This document shows positions 26,431-38,738 of a stretch of 64,000 bases of DNA, one piece after another. Origin of the DNA: Antilocapra americana (Eukaryota; Chordata; Mammalia; Artiodactyla; Antilocapridae). Within the stretch, counting starts at the first letter, position 1. Each line of letters opens with the position of its first letter. Below the pieces are notes generated by a model. The model saw only the letters and a list, made by a program, of their open reading frames with translations. It searched no databases and was not told where the DNA came from. Location of the stretch: positions 930,001-994,000 of the forward strand of contig ML660204.1 in the NCBI GenBank assembly GCA_007570785.1, written 5' to 3'. The translations under genes were made by a program, and so were the position numbers.

Positions 26431-28589
26431 TTAGCTTGTTTCCTAGGCTGTGAAATGCACACAGCAAAAGGATCACCTCACGGAGCTGTTCCCAGTGGGT
26501 TCACTAGCTTGAAGCACTGGCACACAGCAAGCCTTTCACACAGCGTTATCAACATCACATTATTGCTGTGACTAGTTAGGTCCTTCTTTCTTTGCAGGAT
26601 TCCTGACACTCTACCCTGAGCTTACACTAGCCCTGTTATTATCCCCATTTTATAGATGAGGAAACTGAGGCCCAGAGAGTTATGTCCCTTGTCCAAGGTC
26701 ACACAATTAGGAAGTAATGGAACTAGGATTCAAATCTAACCATTAGACAACACTGCCTCTCACTATAAGCCATAAAGAGTTGCCCACGTACAGGTTCAGG
26801 CACTGTTCAGGTACCAGCCTTCGGTTCTGTTGCCAACTTCCTGGCCTTTCCCCCAACCCCACCTCTGAGTGCCCAATTCTCCCCATAGGGAAGCTGCTCA
26901 GAGATCCCCTGGCATTTGAAACTTGGCTGCTTCCTCTGGAGCCAACTGCTCACAACAAACTTGACAGCTCTACCTGCTTTGCACTCATCACAGATGCTCA
27001 TGATGCTCACGTTCATCTTCATGGAACACCTTGCCTTGCCCTTCAATCCCCACTCTAGCCCTAAAGCTGGACGAGTCTTGCTTTTCATCCAAGGCTAAGC
27101 TATTAGACGTGACTTCTTTCAGGCAGCCTTTGCTGACCACCCCCATCTGCGGGGCTTTCTCTAGCATCCCTCCAACATTGCACTTGTCACAGGGAGTTGT
27201 AATTGCCTGGTTATGCATCCGTCTCCCCCAGACTGAACTCCATAAGGATGACTGGTTGGCTTGCTAACTGCTACACCCTCAGTTCTTTGCTCATGGTAGG
27301 TGCCAATCCATGTTGGCTGCAGGATTGCAAACTTGTTTAACTGAATGGAATTCTGGTGACTCTGTAGAGTGTGTATGGAAGGGAGCCTGAAGACTTGACT
27401 TCAATTCCTGACTTTGTTTCTAATTTGCTGTGTTATATTGAAGAAGACCTTCCCTGAATCCTAGCTGATCTCATCTAAAGTGGCTGTGAGGATTAAATGG
27501 ATGAGATAGTTTGCAACTATAAAGTGCAATGCGATTAGGGTGACAAAGGACCTGTCCACACAAATCCCTGCCCTGGTTCCTTGCCCAGCAGCTTCACTCC
27601 TGGCAAACTCAACTCCAAAATTCTGAAGCGTAGGACAGGTGTGCCCTCTGCTGAAATGAGAGAGGGCTCCACTAGGAGTCATATTCCCCCAGATCAGGGG
27701 AGAAAGTCCCACCAGATTCAATGGCCATATTACCTGAATCTAGAATCAAGGAGCCAGGGATCTGGGGGTCTATTCCCACATGTGAAGTGCTGGCATTTCC
27801 AGGATGTCCTGTAGTCAACTGTGTGTCACCAGCCCAAGGGAGGAAGCACAGTGCTCCCTGGAATTTGCGCTCAGCTAAAACCCAGAGTTTTCCCAAATAA
27901 GTATCCTGGTCTGAGCAATGGCATGGCGCTCTCTGGGCCTCATCATTGCCATCTGCCAACAAGAGGGATGGGGTTGATGATGCTGAAGATCCTTTCAGAG
28001 CTAATGTTCTGGGACCCAAAGTGTCCTCCCAAAACATGGCTAGAGACACCCATTTAGGGCTCTCCTTCCCATCCCTGGGTCTTCCCAGGACCAATGGGTG
28101 GGGTAGATGCACCCTCAGTGTGACACACTATGGGATGGCAGTGAGGACAGGGAAGAGGGCTGTTCCGTCAGAAGCTGACTCAAGAAATGCAAGGGCTGCA
28201 CAGCCTAATTCTCCCGTCCAGCGCTGGAATCCCTCTGGCAGTTCCCAGCCAGTGCATTTACCCTTTTGCTCACACACTTCTCAGAATAGGGATATTCTAC
28301 TTCCTGAGGCAGAGCCTTCAGTTCTGAGCAGCTCAAGAGCCAAATTGTGTTTCTCCTGATTGAGCAGAAATTCGCCTCCCTCTGATTACTATTCTTTGGA
28401 CCCCTGCCTACCACAACCCACCACCTGCAAGGATCTCTGCAACTAGAATATTCACTTACATAGCAAGGGTATCCTGACCTCTTGCTGTGTGCTAGGCCCT
28501 GTGCCCTTAAGTATCTCATAGTCACATTAGAAAGAGAGATAAGCTAAGAGCTGAAATAGATGCTCTAAGATGCTGTGGAACTCAGAGTG

Positions 28590-29030
28590 GAGATGGATAA
28601 CTTTAGCTGGGGAAGGGGGTCAGGAAAGATGTCCTGGAGGAAGAAACATTTGATCTGTTTTAAAGCAAGCATGGGAATGTATATAGGAAACACAGAAGGG
28701 CATTCCATGTGGAAGATCCAACTGAAGTGAAGGTATAGAGGCACAAGAGAACATGGCTTTTTAGGGGAATGGCCAGTGTTTTGCCAGGCCTGGAATTGAG
28801 GGTTTTCCTGGGCCTTTGGAAGACTAGAACTGTGAAGGGCATTGAATTTTTGGAATGAAGAGTTCATACTTCATTCTAAATCTGAATTTGGTCCCAGAAT
28901 CAGGGGTGATATGATCAGCTCGGCGGCTTAGAAAGCTCACTCTGGAAGGTTGGCTTGGAGGAAGGCCAGGTGAGGCTGGGGTTTGGTCCAGGCATGAGAT
29001 GAAAGGGCTGAGTTAAGGCAGGGCACAGAG
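28590..29030 (+). repeat. Old mammalian repeat, unassigned (same family as 8780)
   Basis: It contains 'gggcattccatgtggaagatccaactgaagtg', 'gcacaagagaacatgg', 'atgatcagctcgg' and 'agctcactctggaaggttggcttggagg', matching phrases in the other copies. Confidence 0.5.
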
Positions 29031-30589
29031 GAAGGGGCTGAGCATAAAGCTGGAGATGCCAGAAGTGGGGGCAACTAAGAGAGAAACCAAGATGACCCCC
29101 AGAGCTTATGAGGGCCCCAAACGCACAGCATGTGTCCAAGCCTCCATCTCCCTGCTCCCCACTCCCTCTCCCAGTCCTGTGGCTCTGGTTTTGGACAGGA
29201 AGGAGAGACCAGCTGGTCCAATGTGAAGGGCCTAGGGAGTTGGGGGAGGGTAACACCCTGGAAGTTTCCCTCAGGCTGGAAGACCATCTGTTTCCTGGCC
29301 TAGGTCAGCATGAGGGAGGCCCCGGCCCGGCCAGCATCCATCACCAACTGACAGGCTGCCTGCCCAATTCCCCGCCCACTCCTGCCCCCTCCCGTGCCAG
29401 CTCCCAACACCCATGCCCCAGCAAACCGCAGACAAAGGGCTCACCCAGCCCAGGGCCACTGTGGGCTGGAGCAAGGAAGCGGGTGGGGAAGAGAAAGACT
29501 TCTGAGACCCAAGAACATTGGGGCAGCGGGGAGCATGGAAAGATCATGCTACAGTCTGAGGATAAAAGGGTCTCCGTTTAGCCTCATTCTGCCCCTTTTG
29601 GCAGCAGGACCAAAAATCGTGGCTGTCGCTTCCAGTCTGCATGAAACAGGCATTGCCAAAGGCCTGCAGGGTTTTCATGGGCCTGGGAAAAAGGTCTGAA
29701 GCCAGGGGAAAAAATTGGCTCTAAAACACAGGGAAAAACTGTAGAATCAAAATTAATAAATGTTTAATTAAATGTCTGCAAAACAGAACATGATATCAGC
29801 CAGTCAACTGCAATTTGGCTTTCATCTGATTATATATAATTTACACTCAATGTTTGATATGGCTGCATTTTAATATGCTTGATAGATAGATGTAGAGTCC
29901 ATAAAGGTCTCAAAACAGCCCAGCCCAGGACACGTAACCTAACTTCCCTGGGCCTCAGTCCTACCTTCTCTAGAAAGGGGCCAGAACTTGCCCTCCTGTC
30001 TACATCATAGCCACTGGGGCAAGGATCAGGAGGCAAGGTGGATACGCTGGGTTTGTGGGTTTGCCCTTGCCCTGGGTGCTGTGTGGCCTTGGATATTCTA
30101 TCTCTCTAAGCCTCATTTCTCCCCTTGTGAGCATTTGTAAACTGTAGGGGGATGTGCACATAGAGAGGGGAAGCATATGCTAGGTGGAGGCCTCCAGCTC
30201 CTCCTGATCACCAAGCAGCCTCTCTTTTCATTGAAATGTGGTTGACGTACTAGCAGCCTCCCTTAAAGCCTCCTCCAGGAAGCCCACCCAATCCCATTCT
30301 ATGTGGAAGAAGTCGATTTTCACCCCAAATGGGACTGATGCCATCTACACAGGACATCCTGTCTCAGGGAAAGGAATCCAGCCTAGGGGGCAGTGCCTCT
30401 GCTCTCCTGCAAAACATATCCTCAGTCTGTCCATTTGCTGCCACCACCCTGGTCCAGGACATCATTATCCTCTGCTTTCTCAGACCCACATTCACTCCTG
30501 CCCCCCACCCCCGCCTCCTGCCCCAACCCTGTTGCCGTAATCCATTATCCACATGGCAACCAATGAAATATTTTAAAAACTAATCATGT

Positions 30590-30985
30590 CAGATCATGTT
30601 ATTCCCTATCTCAAACCCTTCCAAGGGCCTCCCCTTGGCTTGCAGGCCCTAAACCATCTGGTCCTGCCTGTTTCTCTTACCTCATCTCAAACCACTTGCT
30701 GCCTGCTCTGCCTGGAGCCCTCTTTCCCCAGATCCTCCTGTGACTCCCAGGTCTCTTCCTCAGCTCCCAGGTCACCTTCTCAGCCCCTCCACTCTTCCTG
30801 AATCCCTCTCCTCTCTCATATCACTCTGCCATTTTCTTCTTAACATACCTTATGAAGCAATCTTATTTATTAATTTACACTTCTGTGGTTCACTAAGGGT
30901 TGGGACCTCATCCATCTGGGTCCCCACTGTATCCTCAGCATCAGTACGTGTAGTAGGCCCTTGATAAATATTTGTTGAATGAATA
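30590..30985 (+). repeat. L2 LINE 3' end
   Basis: It reads 'gatcatgttattccctatctcaaacccttccaagggcctccccttgg', 'gttgggacctcatccatctgggtcccc' and 'agtaggcccttgataaatatttgttgaatgaat', the complete L2 terminal order. Confidence 0.85.
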
Positions 30986-31559
30986 CATGTGCGTGAGTAT
31001 TTGCAAGCATCTCCCTCCTGACCTTGGCGGCCCTGGGGCTTCTTTGCCTGAGTCTGCATAGACTCTGTCCTTCCTCTTCCAGGAAGCCTTCCCTGATGTT
31101 CCTCGCTAACTCTGACATCCCCCTTTCCCCGCAGCCTTAAAATGCCTGAGGCTGGTGTGTGCCAAACCTAACAGATCGTTTCACCCCCATTTTACCGGTG
31201 AGGAAACAGGTGCTCAGAAGTCTTATTTTGGATCTAATTTGCTGACTCCCAGTCTTGGGCTCAGAGAAGAAGACTGTCTGGGAGGAAACTGGAACAGTAA
31301 GTGTTTATAGTTAAGGCTGGGGTTGGGAGCAAAACAAGCAAGCGTGGGGAAAAGAGAAACCAGCAGTGGAGATGTGACATCCTCCCACCCAAGGATCCAA
31401 AAGACTGTCTCCTCAAGACTGTCCCCTGCCACAAGCTGGCAGCTGGGCAGATGGACAGAGCTCATTCCCTTCTCCCCAGGGCCAGCATCCCCAGCACTGA
31501 GGGCTCCTCTCTAAGAGGCAGAAGGGAGAAGGATGAGGGATCCCACATTCCTGAGAAGC

Positions 31560-32120
31560 CCGGAAGCTTCTGGGCCCAGTGTCAGGGTCACCCTGTCTGT
31601 CGCCTGTGCTCCTGGGTTACCCCGAGTCTCTGGCACTAGTCAGGGTTGCTGGCCTTGGCCTCAGTTTCCGTGCAGATGGTCAGCCTGGACCCGTCTCTCT
31701 GTGGTCCTCAGTCCCACTTCTTTGTGGGTCATTGTCTCCGTCTCTGGCTCAGATCAGCCTGTCGTTGTGTCTGTCCTGTGATGCAGGGTCAACCTATCTA
31801 TGTGTCTGTTCTTCCATTACTGTCAATCAATCTACTTGTCTGTCAGTCAGTGCCACCCTGGGACCTTGGGTCAGTCCTAATGTCTGTCCTTGTCTGTCAT
31901 GTAGTCTTTCAGATACTATGTCCATCTATTAGTCAGCTTGATCCTGGGGTCCTAAGTCAGCCTATCTGTCTCTCTGTCCCTCAGATGTCAGAATAGCCTG
32001 TCTGTCCCCTTGGATACTGGGTCTGCTCTTCTGTCTGTCTTTCTGGCTGTTTTGTGGATATTGCCTGTTGGTCTGTCTGTCTTTCGGTCTCTCCGTGGCT
32101 TGGTCCATCTGCTGGTCTGT
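31560..32120 (+). repeat. Decayed CTGT-rich long-unit tandem repeat
   Basis: The phrase 'ctgggt.c(c).. gtcagcctgtctgtc' recurs in diverged form (near 31580, 31740, 31790, 31855, 31935, 31995 and 32020), with CTGTCTGT runs in each unit. It looks like a minisatellite of roughly 60-80 base units that has decayed. It lies in XKR7 intron 1 and is not a repeat family I recognise. Confidence 0.5.
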
Positions 32121-33209
32121 TGCTCAGCTCATGGCTCGCGTGACTGCCAGTTTTCCGGCCGCCCTCCCCTGCCTGCTCCCCCTCTCCCGACTCCAGGGCT
32201 CTCTCTGTCTGTCTGCGTCTCTCACATCCTCGGCGCCTCCATCTGTCGATCCCAGCGTTTCCGAGTGTGTGTTCGCGTCCCTCTCCACGCCCCCTCACAG
32301 TTCTGGGCCAAAAAACACAGCAGCTTCCAGCGGCTCCCCCGCCCCTGCTCCATCCAGGAACAGCCCTGTGCCAGGGCCAGCTCTCTGGTCTCGAGTGTGG
32401 GCCCGGCTTGCAGGCTCTGGAGGGTGACCAGGCAAGGCTGATGGGAAGGGACAGGAACACTGGACCAACTGAGCCCACTGCTGCTCTGGCAGTCAGTATG
32501 GGGATAGTGTGCAGGCATTAACAATAATAGCTCACACTTATTGAGCACCAACTGTATGACAGGCTGTGCTGTTTATACATAGTGTCCATTCCTCAAAACA
32601 GATCTTTGGAGTGGACACTATTACTATTCTTATTTTCTAGTATCCCTATTACTATCCTTATGAAAAAGCTGAAACCCAGAAAGGGACAGCAACTTGTATA
32701 AAGTCACCCAGCAAGTTCATGCCAGACCTAGGACTCAGACTTGGCTCTCCATGGGCCCCTGCTCCAGCGAAGGGGCTTCGGTTGCCTGGAGGGCGTGCAG
32801 AGTGCTGTCCAGAAGGACCCATGTCAGACGGGGCTGGACCTAAAAGCTTTGTCTGGAATTACGTGGGTTTAGAGAAACCTGGAAGCGGGGAGAAACAATT
32901 TTGGTTGGAGAGTCAGGAGACGGAGGCTCAAGGCTGGGTCTTTCTGGGAAAGTCCAGCCCTTCTGGGGACTTTAGTCTTCCTATAAAATAGGTCCCAGTA
33001 ACCTGATTCTTGCTTGCCCCAGGGAATTTTCATTAGGCCCATCTCCCCACCAGTCTAGTTCTGATAACATTAAGACTCTACTGCTGTGTCCTAAACCCCA
33101 GCATTTCTCTCCATTTCTGTGTTATTTCTCTGGTCCAAGCCACCCAACCCCAAGCAGCGGCAGCCTTGTCCACCTTGATCTGCTCCCCTCCATCCTTGCC
33201 CTCTTAAAC

Positions 33210-33790
33210 CATATACTTCACACAGCAGCCTGAGGGGTTCTGTAAAATCCTCCATTAGGATGTCACTCCCCACTCCCCTTAGAATAAAATCCTCACCATA
33301 ACCTTTGGGGCCCAGTGTGATCCAGCCCCTGCCCACCTCTAGGGTGGCAGATGAGGTCATCTCCCTCCACCCTCCCCATCTCCCTCATCTCCAGCTACAC
33401 TGGTCTTGCTTCTTCGGGAATACCCCAAGCTCTTTCCAGCCTCAGGGCCTCTGCCTAAAAAGGGCTTTAACAACACCTGGCAAATTCTCATTCTTTCCAT
33501 CTCAGCTCAGTGTCACCTCCTCAGAGAGCCCTCCCCAGATCCTCCCTGCCCTGCCTTCCAAAACACTTCTGCCCCTCTGCCACTTTCTATCAAGTTACCC
33601 TATCTTCTTAATAATATACATCACAACCGGAGATGATCTAATTTACTTGCTTACATATTTCTTGTCTGTCTCTCCATAAGTGTGGGGACCATGCTTGTCC
33701 TCTTCTCTGCTATGCCGCTAGTGCCTGGCACATTGTTAATGTTCAGGATATATTTGTTGAATTCTTGAATGGGTGAATAAGGAGTATAAA
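33210..33790 (+). repeat. L2 LINE 3' end (long copy)
   Basis: It has 'ttcacacagcagcctgaggggttctgtaaaatcctcc', 'gggaataccccaagctctttccagcctcagggcctctgcc', and ends 'cctggcacattgttaatgttcaggatatatttgttgaatt'. Confidence 0.85.
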
Positions 33791-33987
33791 TGTACTTTAT
33801 AAGCCCCCAGTTGAAGGCTGTCAAGCGCAGAGGAAAAGAGTCAATCTTGAGAGTCAGGGAGGCCTGGGTTCACATGCTGATGCTGTCATTTATTGTCTGT
33901 GTAGTTCTGGGCAAGTTATGTCCCTCTCTGAACCCCTCCGCTCAATGCTCACCTTTTCTGGGTAGCTATGAAATCAGAAAGTGGTGA

Positions 33988-34288
33988 GACCTCCCTGGTG
34001 GCACAGTGGCTAGGAGTCTACTTGCCAACGCAGGGGACATGGGTTCAATCCCTGGTCTGGGAACATTCCCTATGCCTTGGAGAAACTAAGCCCATGTGCC
34101 ACAACTATTGAAGCCTGCGTGCCTAGAGCCTGTGCGCTACAACAAGGGAAGCCACCACAATGAGAACCCGCACATCACAACCAAGGAGTAGCCCCTGCTT
34201 GCTGCAACTAGAGAAAGCCCGCACAAAGCAATGAAGACTCAGGGCAAGCAAAAATAAAATAAATAAAAAACATTAAAAAAAAAAAGAA
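33988..34288 (+). mobile_element. CHR-type SINE with 12-base target-site duplication
   Basis: It begins 'cctccctggtggcacagtgg', has box B 'gggttcaatccctggtctggg', a body 'cccatgtgccacaactattgaagcc', and an A-rich tail. AGAAAGTGGTGA flanks it exactly at 33976-33987 and 34289-34300. Confidence 0.93.
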
Positions 34289-34679
34289 AGAAAGTGGTGA
34301 TTTGTATAAAATGCCCAGCCCAGTGTGGAGCACTCAACCAATAAGAAGTTTTAAGAAGCTGACAGACTCAGAGGCTCCAGCAAGAAGAGGAGGTCTTGTA
34401 GTTTCTCCTGGGGCTGAGACCTATTCCTTACTGATTTTCCCTGGTGATGACTGAATCTGTCCTCAGAAGACAGAGGGCCAAGGAATTTCCTTCAGGGCAA
34501 GGTATTCTTCGTGGTGTTTGCCCTCCTCCAGAAAATAACAACCACTCATCAAAGACCTTCTGTAGGTACTTTGCTAACATCCTCAGTGCAGCTTATGACA
34601 TTTTGTGGGCATGATCCCCATTTTCCAGATGAAGAAACTGAGTCTCAGAAAAGAGGAGGTTCACTGACATTTATTCACC

Positions 34680-35300
34680 CAGCATTTTTGAGTACCTACT
34701 GTATGCCAGGAGCTGTACTAAGCACTCTCAGGAGTGAGACAGACCTGATCCATTGGGTGCTGTCTAGTGGGGGACTTGGACATTAATGAAATCATCATGT
34801 AAACCTGAAACAACAGACATTATGTGGCTTCTGCACATGCTCCAGCCAGCTTCTGTGCTCCAGCTCAGAGGAAGGCAGTGCTGTTGGAGAAGGGCCCAGC
34901 TGGGGAAGAGTGTGGCAGTCAGGGAAGGCTTTCTGAAGGAGGTGGCTACTGAACCATGATCTGAAGCAGGCACAGGAGTTTACCAGGTAAAGGGAAGAAA
35001 GGGGGTTTCTGGCAGAAGAACAACATGGGCAGAGGTCCTGAGTTGGGAGGGAGAAGTAAGTAGTCAGAATGGCTATGGCTCCCGAAAAGGAGATGAGGAA
35101 ACAAGGGATGAGGGGTCCATGGTGAAGCATTTAGTCTTTATCTGAAGCCAAAGAGAGGTTTTAAACAAGAGGATGAAGATCATGTGAGATAGTACTTCTG
35201 CATTTTAGAGGGAGTACCTTGGCTGTAGGGAATAGATTGGAGGGAGGCAAGGGTGGAGGGTGGGAGACCAAGTACCAGGTGAGAGGTGAGGATGGCCCAG
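34680..35300 (+). repeat. Old mammalian repeat, unassigned (long copy)
   Basis: It starts 'tgagtacctactgtatgccaggagctgtactaagcactc', passes 'ggcagaagaacaacatgggcagaggtcctgag', 'ggtccatggtgaagcatttagtctttatctgaag' and ends near 'gtaccaggtgagaggtgaggatggcccagacag'. It is the longest copy of the family seen at 8780. Confidence 0.55.
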
Positions 35301-36519
35301 ACAGAAGGGATGAACCTCAGAGATGTTTAGCACGCACTTGGAGAAGTGACTTGCCCAAGGTCAAAAGCCAGAAGCATCAGAACTGCACCTCAGGTTAGGG
35401 ATGGACCACTCCCCCATTTCACCACGGGACACGGATCAAGCTGAGGACCTAGATGTGGTCTGTGTGTTCCCCAGGGAACACGGGGCCTCCAATTATACAG
35501 CTACCTCACGTGCACTGTGGCCAAGCATGCTCTTGGGGGGAATGGCTTTGTGGCTCCCTCCCCATCTGTCCACCATCAATGCTGTGTGCTCCTGCAAAGA
35601 TGCAAAATGGGACCTTCCTGGAGTTGGCAGCCAAATGAGTCATAAATGTCAGTAAAGGATGCGATCTTACACGTTTGGCTCCCGTTTCGTATGGTGCTGG
35701 GAGCTAGGCTGTCTCCTTCCTCCTTAGCAGCCCCCTACAGAGACACAGCACTTTTTTTTTTTTTTTTGCTGGGCTAAGGCCAAACATCTCCCTGCCACTA
35801 ATTTTAGGCTCTGGCTGAAAAGCTGAGACCCTCTCTCAACCCCCCAACCACAGTCAGCTCCCAACCAGTGCTTCTCTCTTTGCCTGGCAGAGAAGCAGGT
35901 GGCTCTTCTCCACAAAGTATTTGGGACCAGGTTCCTGCCTCATGTCCTTCACTGTCTGAGCACAGCCAGATCTCCTTCCTTCTTGGGGCCTCACTTTCCC
36001 CATCTGTGAAATGGGTGCACAGCAGAGACTAAAACCCAGGACTTTATACTCTAGCCCAAGGCTCTTTGTTCCCCCTTTTCCTGAAATCCTTGTGCAACAT
36101 TGGGATGATGTGAGCCTTTGAGGGAGAAGGAGTTAGATAGTGGTCTCCTGGTGACATCTGAAGGTACTTGAAGATCAAGGCAGGGAAAAAAGCACCATTT
36201 CATTTGTCTCTGGTCTGAGGGATCCTAGATGGTAGAGAGGCCGAGCTGATATTATTAGGGACTCTGGGGAATGATAGAGCAGTGTCCTGTCTAAAAAGGC
36301 AGCTGTCCCTCAGCTCCAACTGATTGCTGCCATGAGAGGGAGAATGTGAGCCCATTATGGCTGGAATTTCAATTTTTCAGTAAGAGCTGGAAATTAGGAT
36401 ACTTACCCAAAAAAAAAAAAAAAACAAAGATGAAACAAAATTCAATTTGGAAATGTTGGCAACTAATTTTAAAACTACCATTTGAATTTAAAAGAAATTA
36501 TTATTTCTTTTTTCGGTTT

Positions 36520-36775
36520 GTGACAGTATTACATACTTTAGTTAAATTTTTTAAAAGTCTATTTTTTAGATGTACTGAAATATTTAGGGATGCAATGATA
36601 CCACACACACACACACGTGAAATTTCCATCACTGCAGAAAGTTCTTTCAGATAGTGCTGGCCAGGAGTTGATCATTCTTGGAACAGGATGGTGGTACATG
36701 AAGGAATCATTATCCTGTTCCCTCTGCTTTTATATATTTAAATTATCTCCATAATAAAATTTCATTAAGCGGGAG
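36520..36775 (+). mobile_element. Old L1 (L1M-type) 3' end
   Basis: It contains 'gtactgaaatatttagggatgcaatgatacc', a (CA)n of seven units at about 36602, 'tggccaggagttgatcattcttgg', 'acatgaaggaatcattatcctgttccctctgcttttatatatt' and ends 'tctccataataaaa'. Confidence 0.6.
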
Positions 36776-37356
36776 GGGAAAAAATACCATGTGGGCCAAA
36801 TGAACACACTCTTAGGTTGGACTTGCTGTTGGGCCACTGATTTGCAAACTGTGGTCTGGCAGATATGTGTCACAAGGCCCTCAAGTCAGATCCATAGACT
36901 CAGAACTGCTGGGGGCATAGAGATGACTGGTTTATCCTCCAAATTGAAGTCAGGAGGCCCTGCTCAGCTCCCCTGCCAAAGTCAGCCACTTTTGTCCACA
37001 CACATGTCTGATGATGTGGAGTTCACACCCTTGGGGCAACTCACTTTCTTAGGGACAATTTGATTGACAAGGTTATTTTCCTTCTTATCAAATAGCTTCT
37101 GCCTCCCTTTAACCTTGTGTTGTCACCTATCCTCACACTGTCTCTGAGTCACAGATAAGTGTCCTTCCTTGAAAGAGGGGTCCAGGAGTGAGGGGGAAGT
37201 GAGTGTCAGGTCCCTTGATGCCCTTCTTCCAACCTCTGTCTTATTACTAAGCAAGCAGGATGGGCTGCTACCTGGGCCAATAATAATTGGTGGTAAATAT
37301 TTTCTGAGAATATAGTATGTGAAGGCCCATGCATTTATATTATTTCAAGACATCTT

Positions 37357-37537
37357 TTTTTTTTAAATAAGTGAATATGGTCATTTAAGGTAATGATGGT
37401 TCCTTAAAAAAAAACTATTTATTTATTTATTTGGATGCACAGCATGTGGGATCTTAGTTCCCTGACCAGGGATCAAACTTGTATCCTCTGCTTTAGAAGC
37501 GTGGAGTCTTAACCACTGGACCACCAGGGAAGTCTCT
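37357..37537 (-). mobile_element. CHR-type SINE with target-site duplication
   Basis: The minus strand reads from the head 'gacttccctggtggtccagtgg' through box B 'tttgatccctggtcagggaac' to an A-rich tail. It is flanked by CAAGACATCTT (37346-37356) and CAAAACATCTT (37538-37548). Confidence 0.9.
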
Positions 37538-37799
37538 CAAAACATCTTCATAAGAACCTTAAGGGATGGGTTCTATCATCCCATTTCATAATGCAACTAG
37601 AGCTCTAGCTGGGGGGGCAACTTGCCCAAGGTCACCTAGTGAGAAAGCCAAGGTGCCATGGGCTGTTCCACTGCTCCAAGCTCTCAGCTACTTTGCTCTC
37701 ATGTCTGAGTCCTGGGAAAACTCATCCAGGATTCCCAAGGCCCCAGCTGAACTTTACAGATGGGGTAGCTGAATCCCAGGCAGTGAAATGTCTTGCTCA

Positions 37800-38125
37800 A
37801 GATTCTGATTTTAGAAACAGACTCACAGACTTAGAGAATGAACTTTTGGTTACCAGAGGGTAAAGATGAGGGGAAGGATAGATTGGGAGTGTGAAATTAA
37901 CATGTACACACTGCTATATTTTAACTAGATAATCAACAAGGACCTACTGTATAAGTCAGGGACCTCTCCTCAATATTCTATAATAACCTAAATGGGAAAA
38001 GAACTTGAAAAAGAATAGATACATGTATGTGTATAACTGAATCACTTTGCTATACTCCTGAAATGAACACAACATTGTTAATCAGCTATACTCCAATGTA
38101 AAATAAAAATTTTTTTAAAGTCACG
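37800..38125 (+). mobile_element. L1 LINE 3' UTR
   Basis: It matches the artiodactyl L1 3' region: 'gaatgaacttttggttaccagagggtaaag', 'gataatcaacaaggacctactgtata', 'gctatactcctgaaatgaacacaacattgtt', 'actccaatgtaaaataaaaa'. Confidence 0.85.
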
Positions 38126-38534
38126 TTACTAATAGTAACTTTTAGTCAGAGAGGAAGAACCCAGAATGTTAACAGTGGGGAGAAAGTTCTGATTTTCAAG
38201 ATTCTATTTGGTTCATGTGAAAATTTATAGAGCACTTACTGCATACAAGGAACTTTATTTCCTCTGTCTCCTAAGTCAGCCGCTTACGCATCCTCCTGGG
38301 AACTCAGCCCCAGGGTTGCTCCTACTGTATCTTGTACTAATAAATATGTATTGCCCTGAGCCTGCATGTCTTCACTGACAGTTTGGAAGGCTGCCGATGA
38401 AGCCCTAAGTAGACCCCAGTGCCATGCCTACACAGTGAAGTCCTCCCACATTGCCTTAGCGCCGCCCCCCCACTTCAGCCACAGCTGCAAACCCTGCTTC
38501 AACAGACTTCATGTTCTGAGACTCCCCCATGCAG

Positions 38535-38738
38535 GCTCAGTTGTTTCAGTTGTGTCTGACTCTTTGTGGCCCCATGGACCATAGCCTGCCAGGCTCCTCT
38601 GTCCATGGGATTTTCCCAGTAAGAATATTGGAGTGGGATGCCACGCCCTCTTCCAGGGGATCTTCCTGACCCAGGGATTGAACTCGCTTCTCCTGTATTG
38701 CAGGAGGATTCTGTACCACTGAGCCACCAGGGAAGCCC
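38535..38738 (-). mobile_element. Bov-tA SINE
   Basis: On the minus strand it starts GGGGCTTCCCTGGTGGCTCA, with box B TTCAATCCCTGGGTCAGGAA and a full Bov-A body. Confidence 0.93.

Noticed and set aside
31980..32520. Several overlapping open frames of 100-165 codons in XKR7 intron 1
   Set aside because: They lie in the CTGT-rich tract and CpG patch, occur in several frames at once, and have no family resemblance or splice signals that would join them to XKR7.
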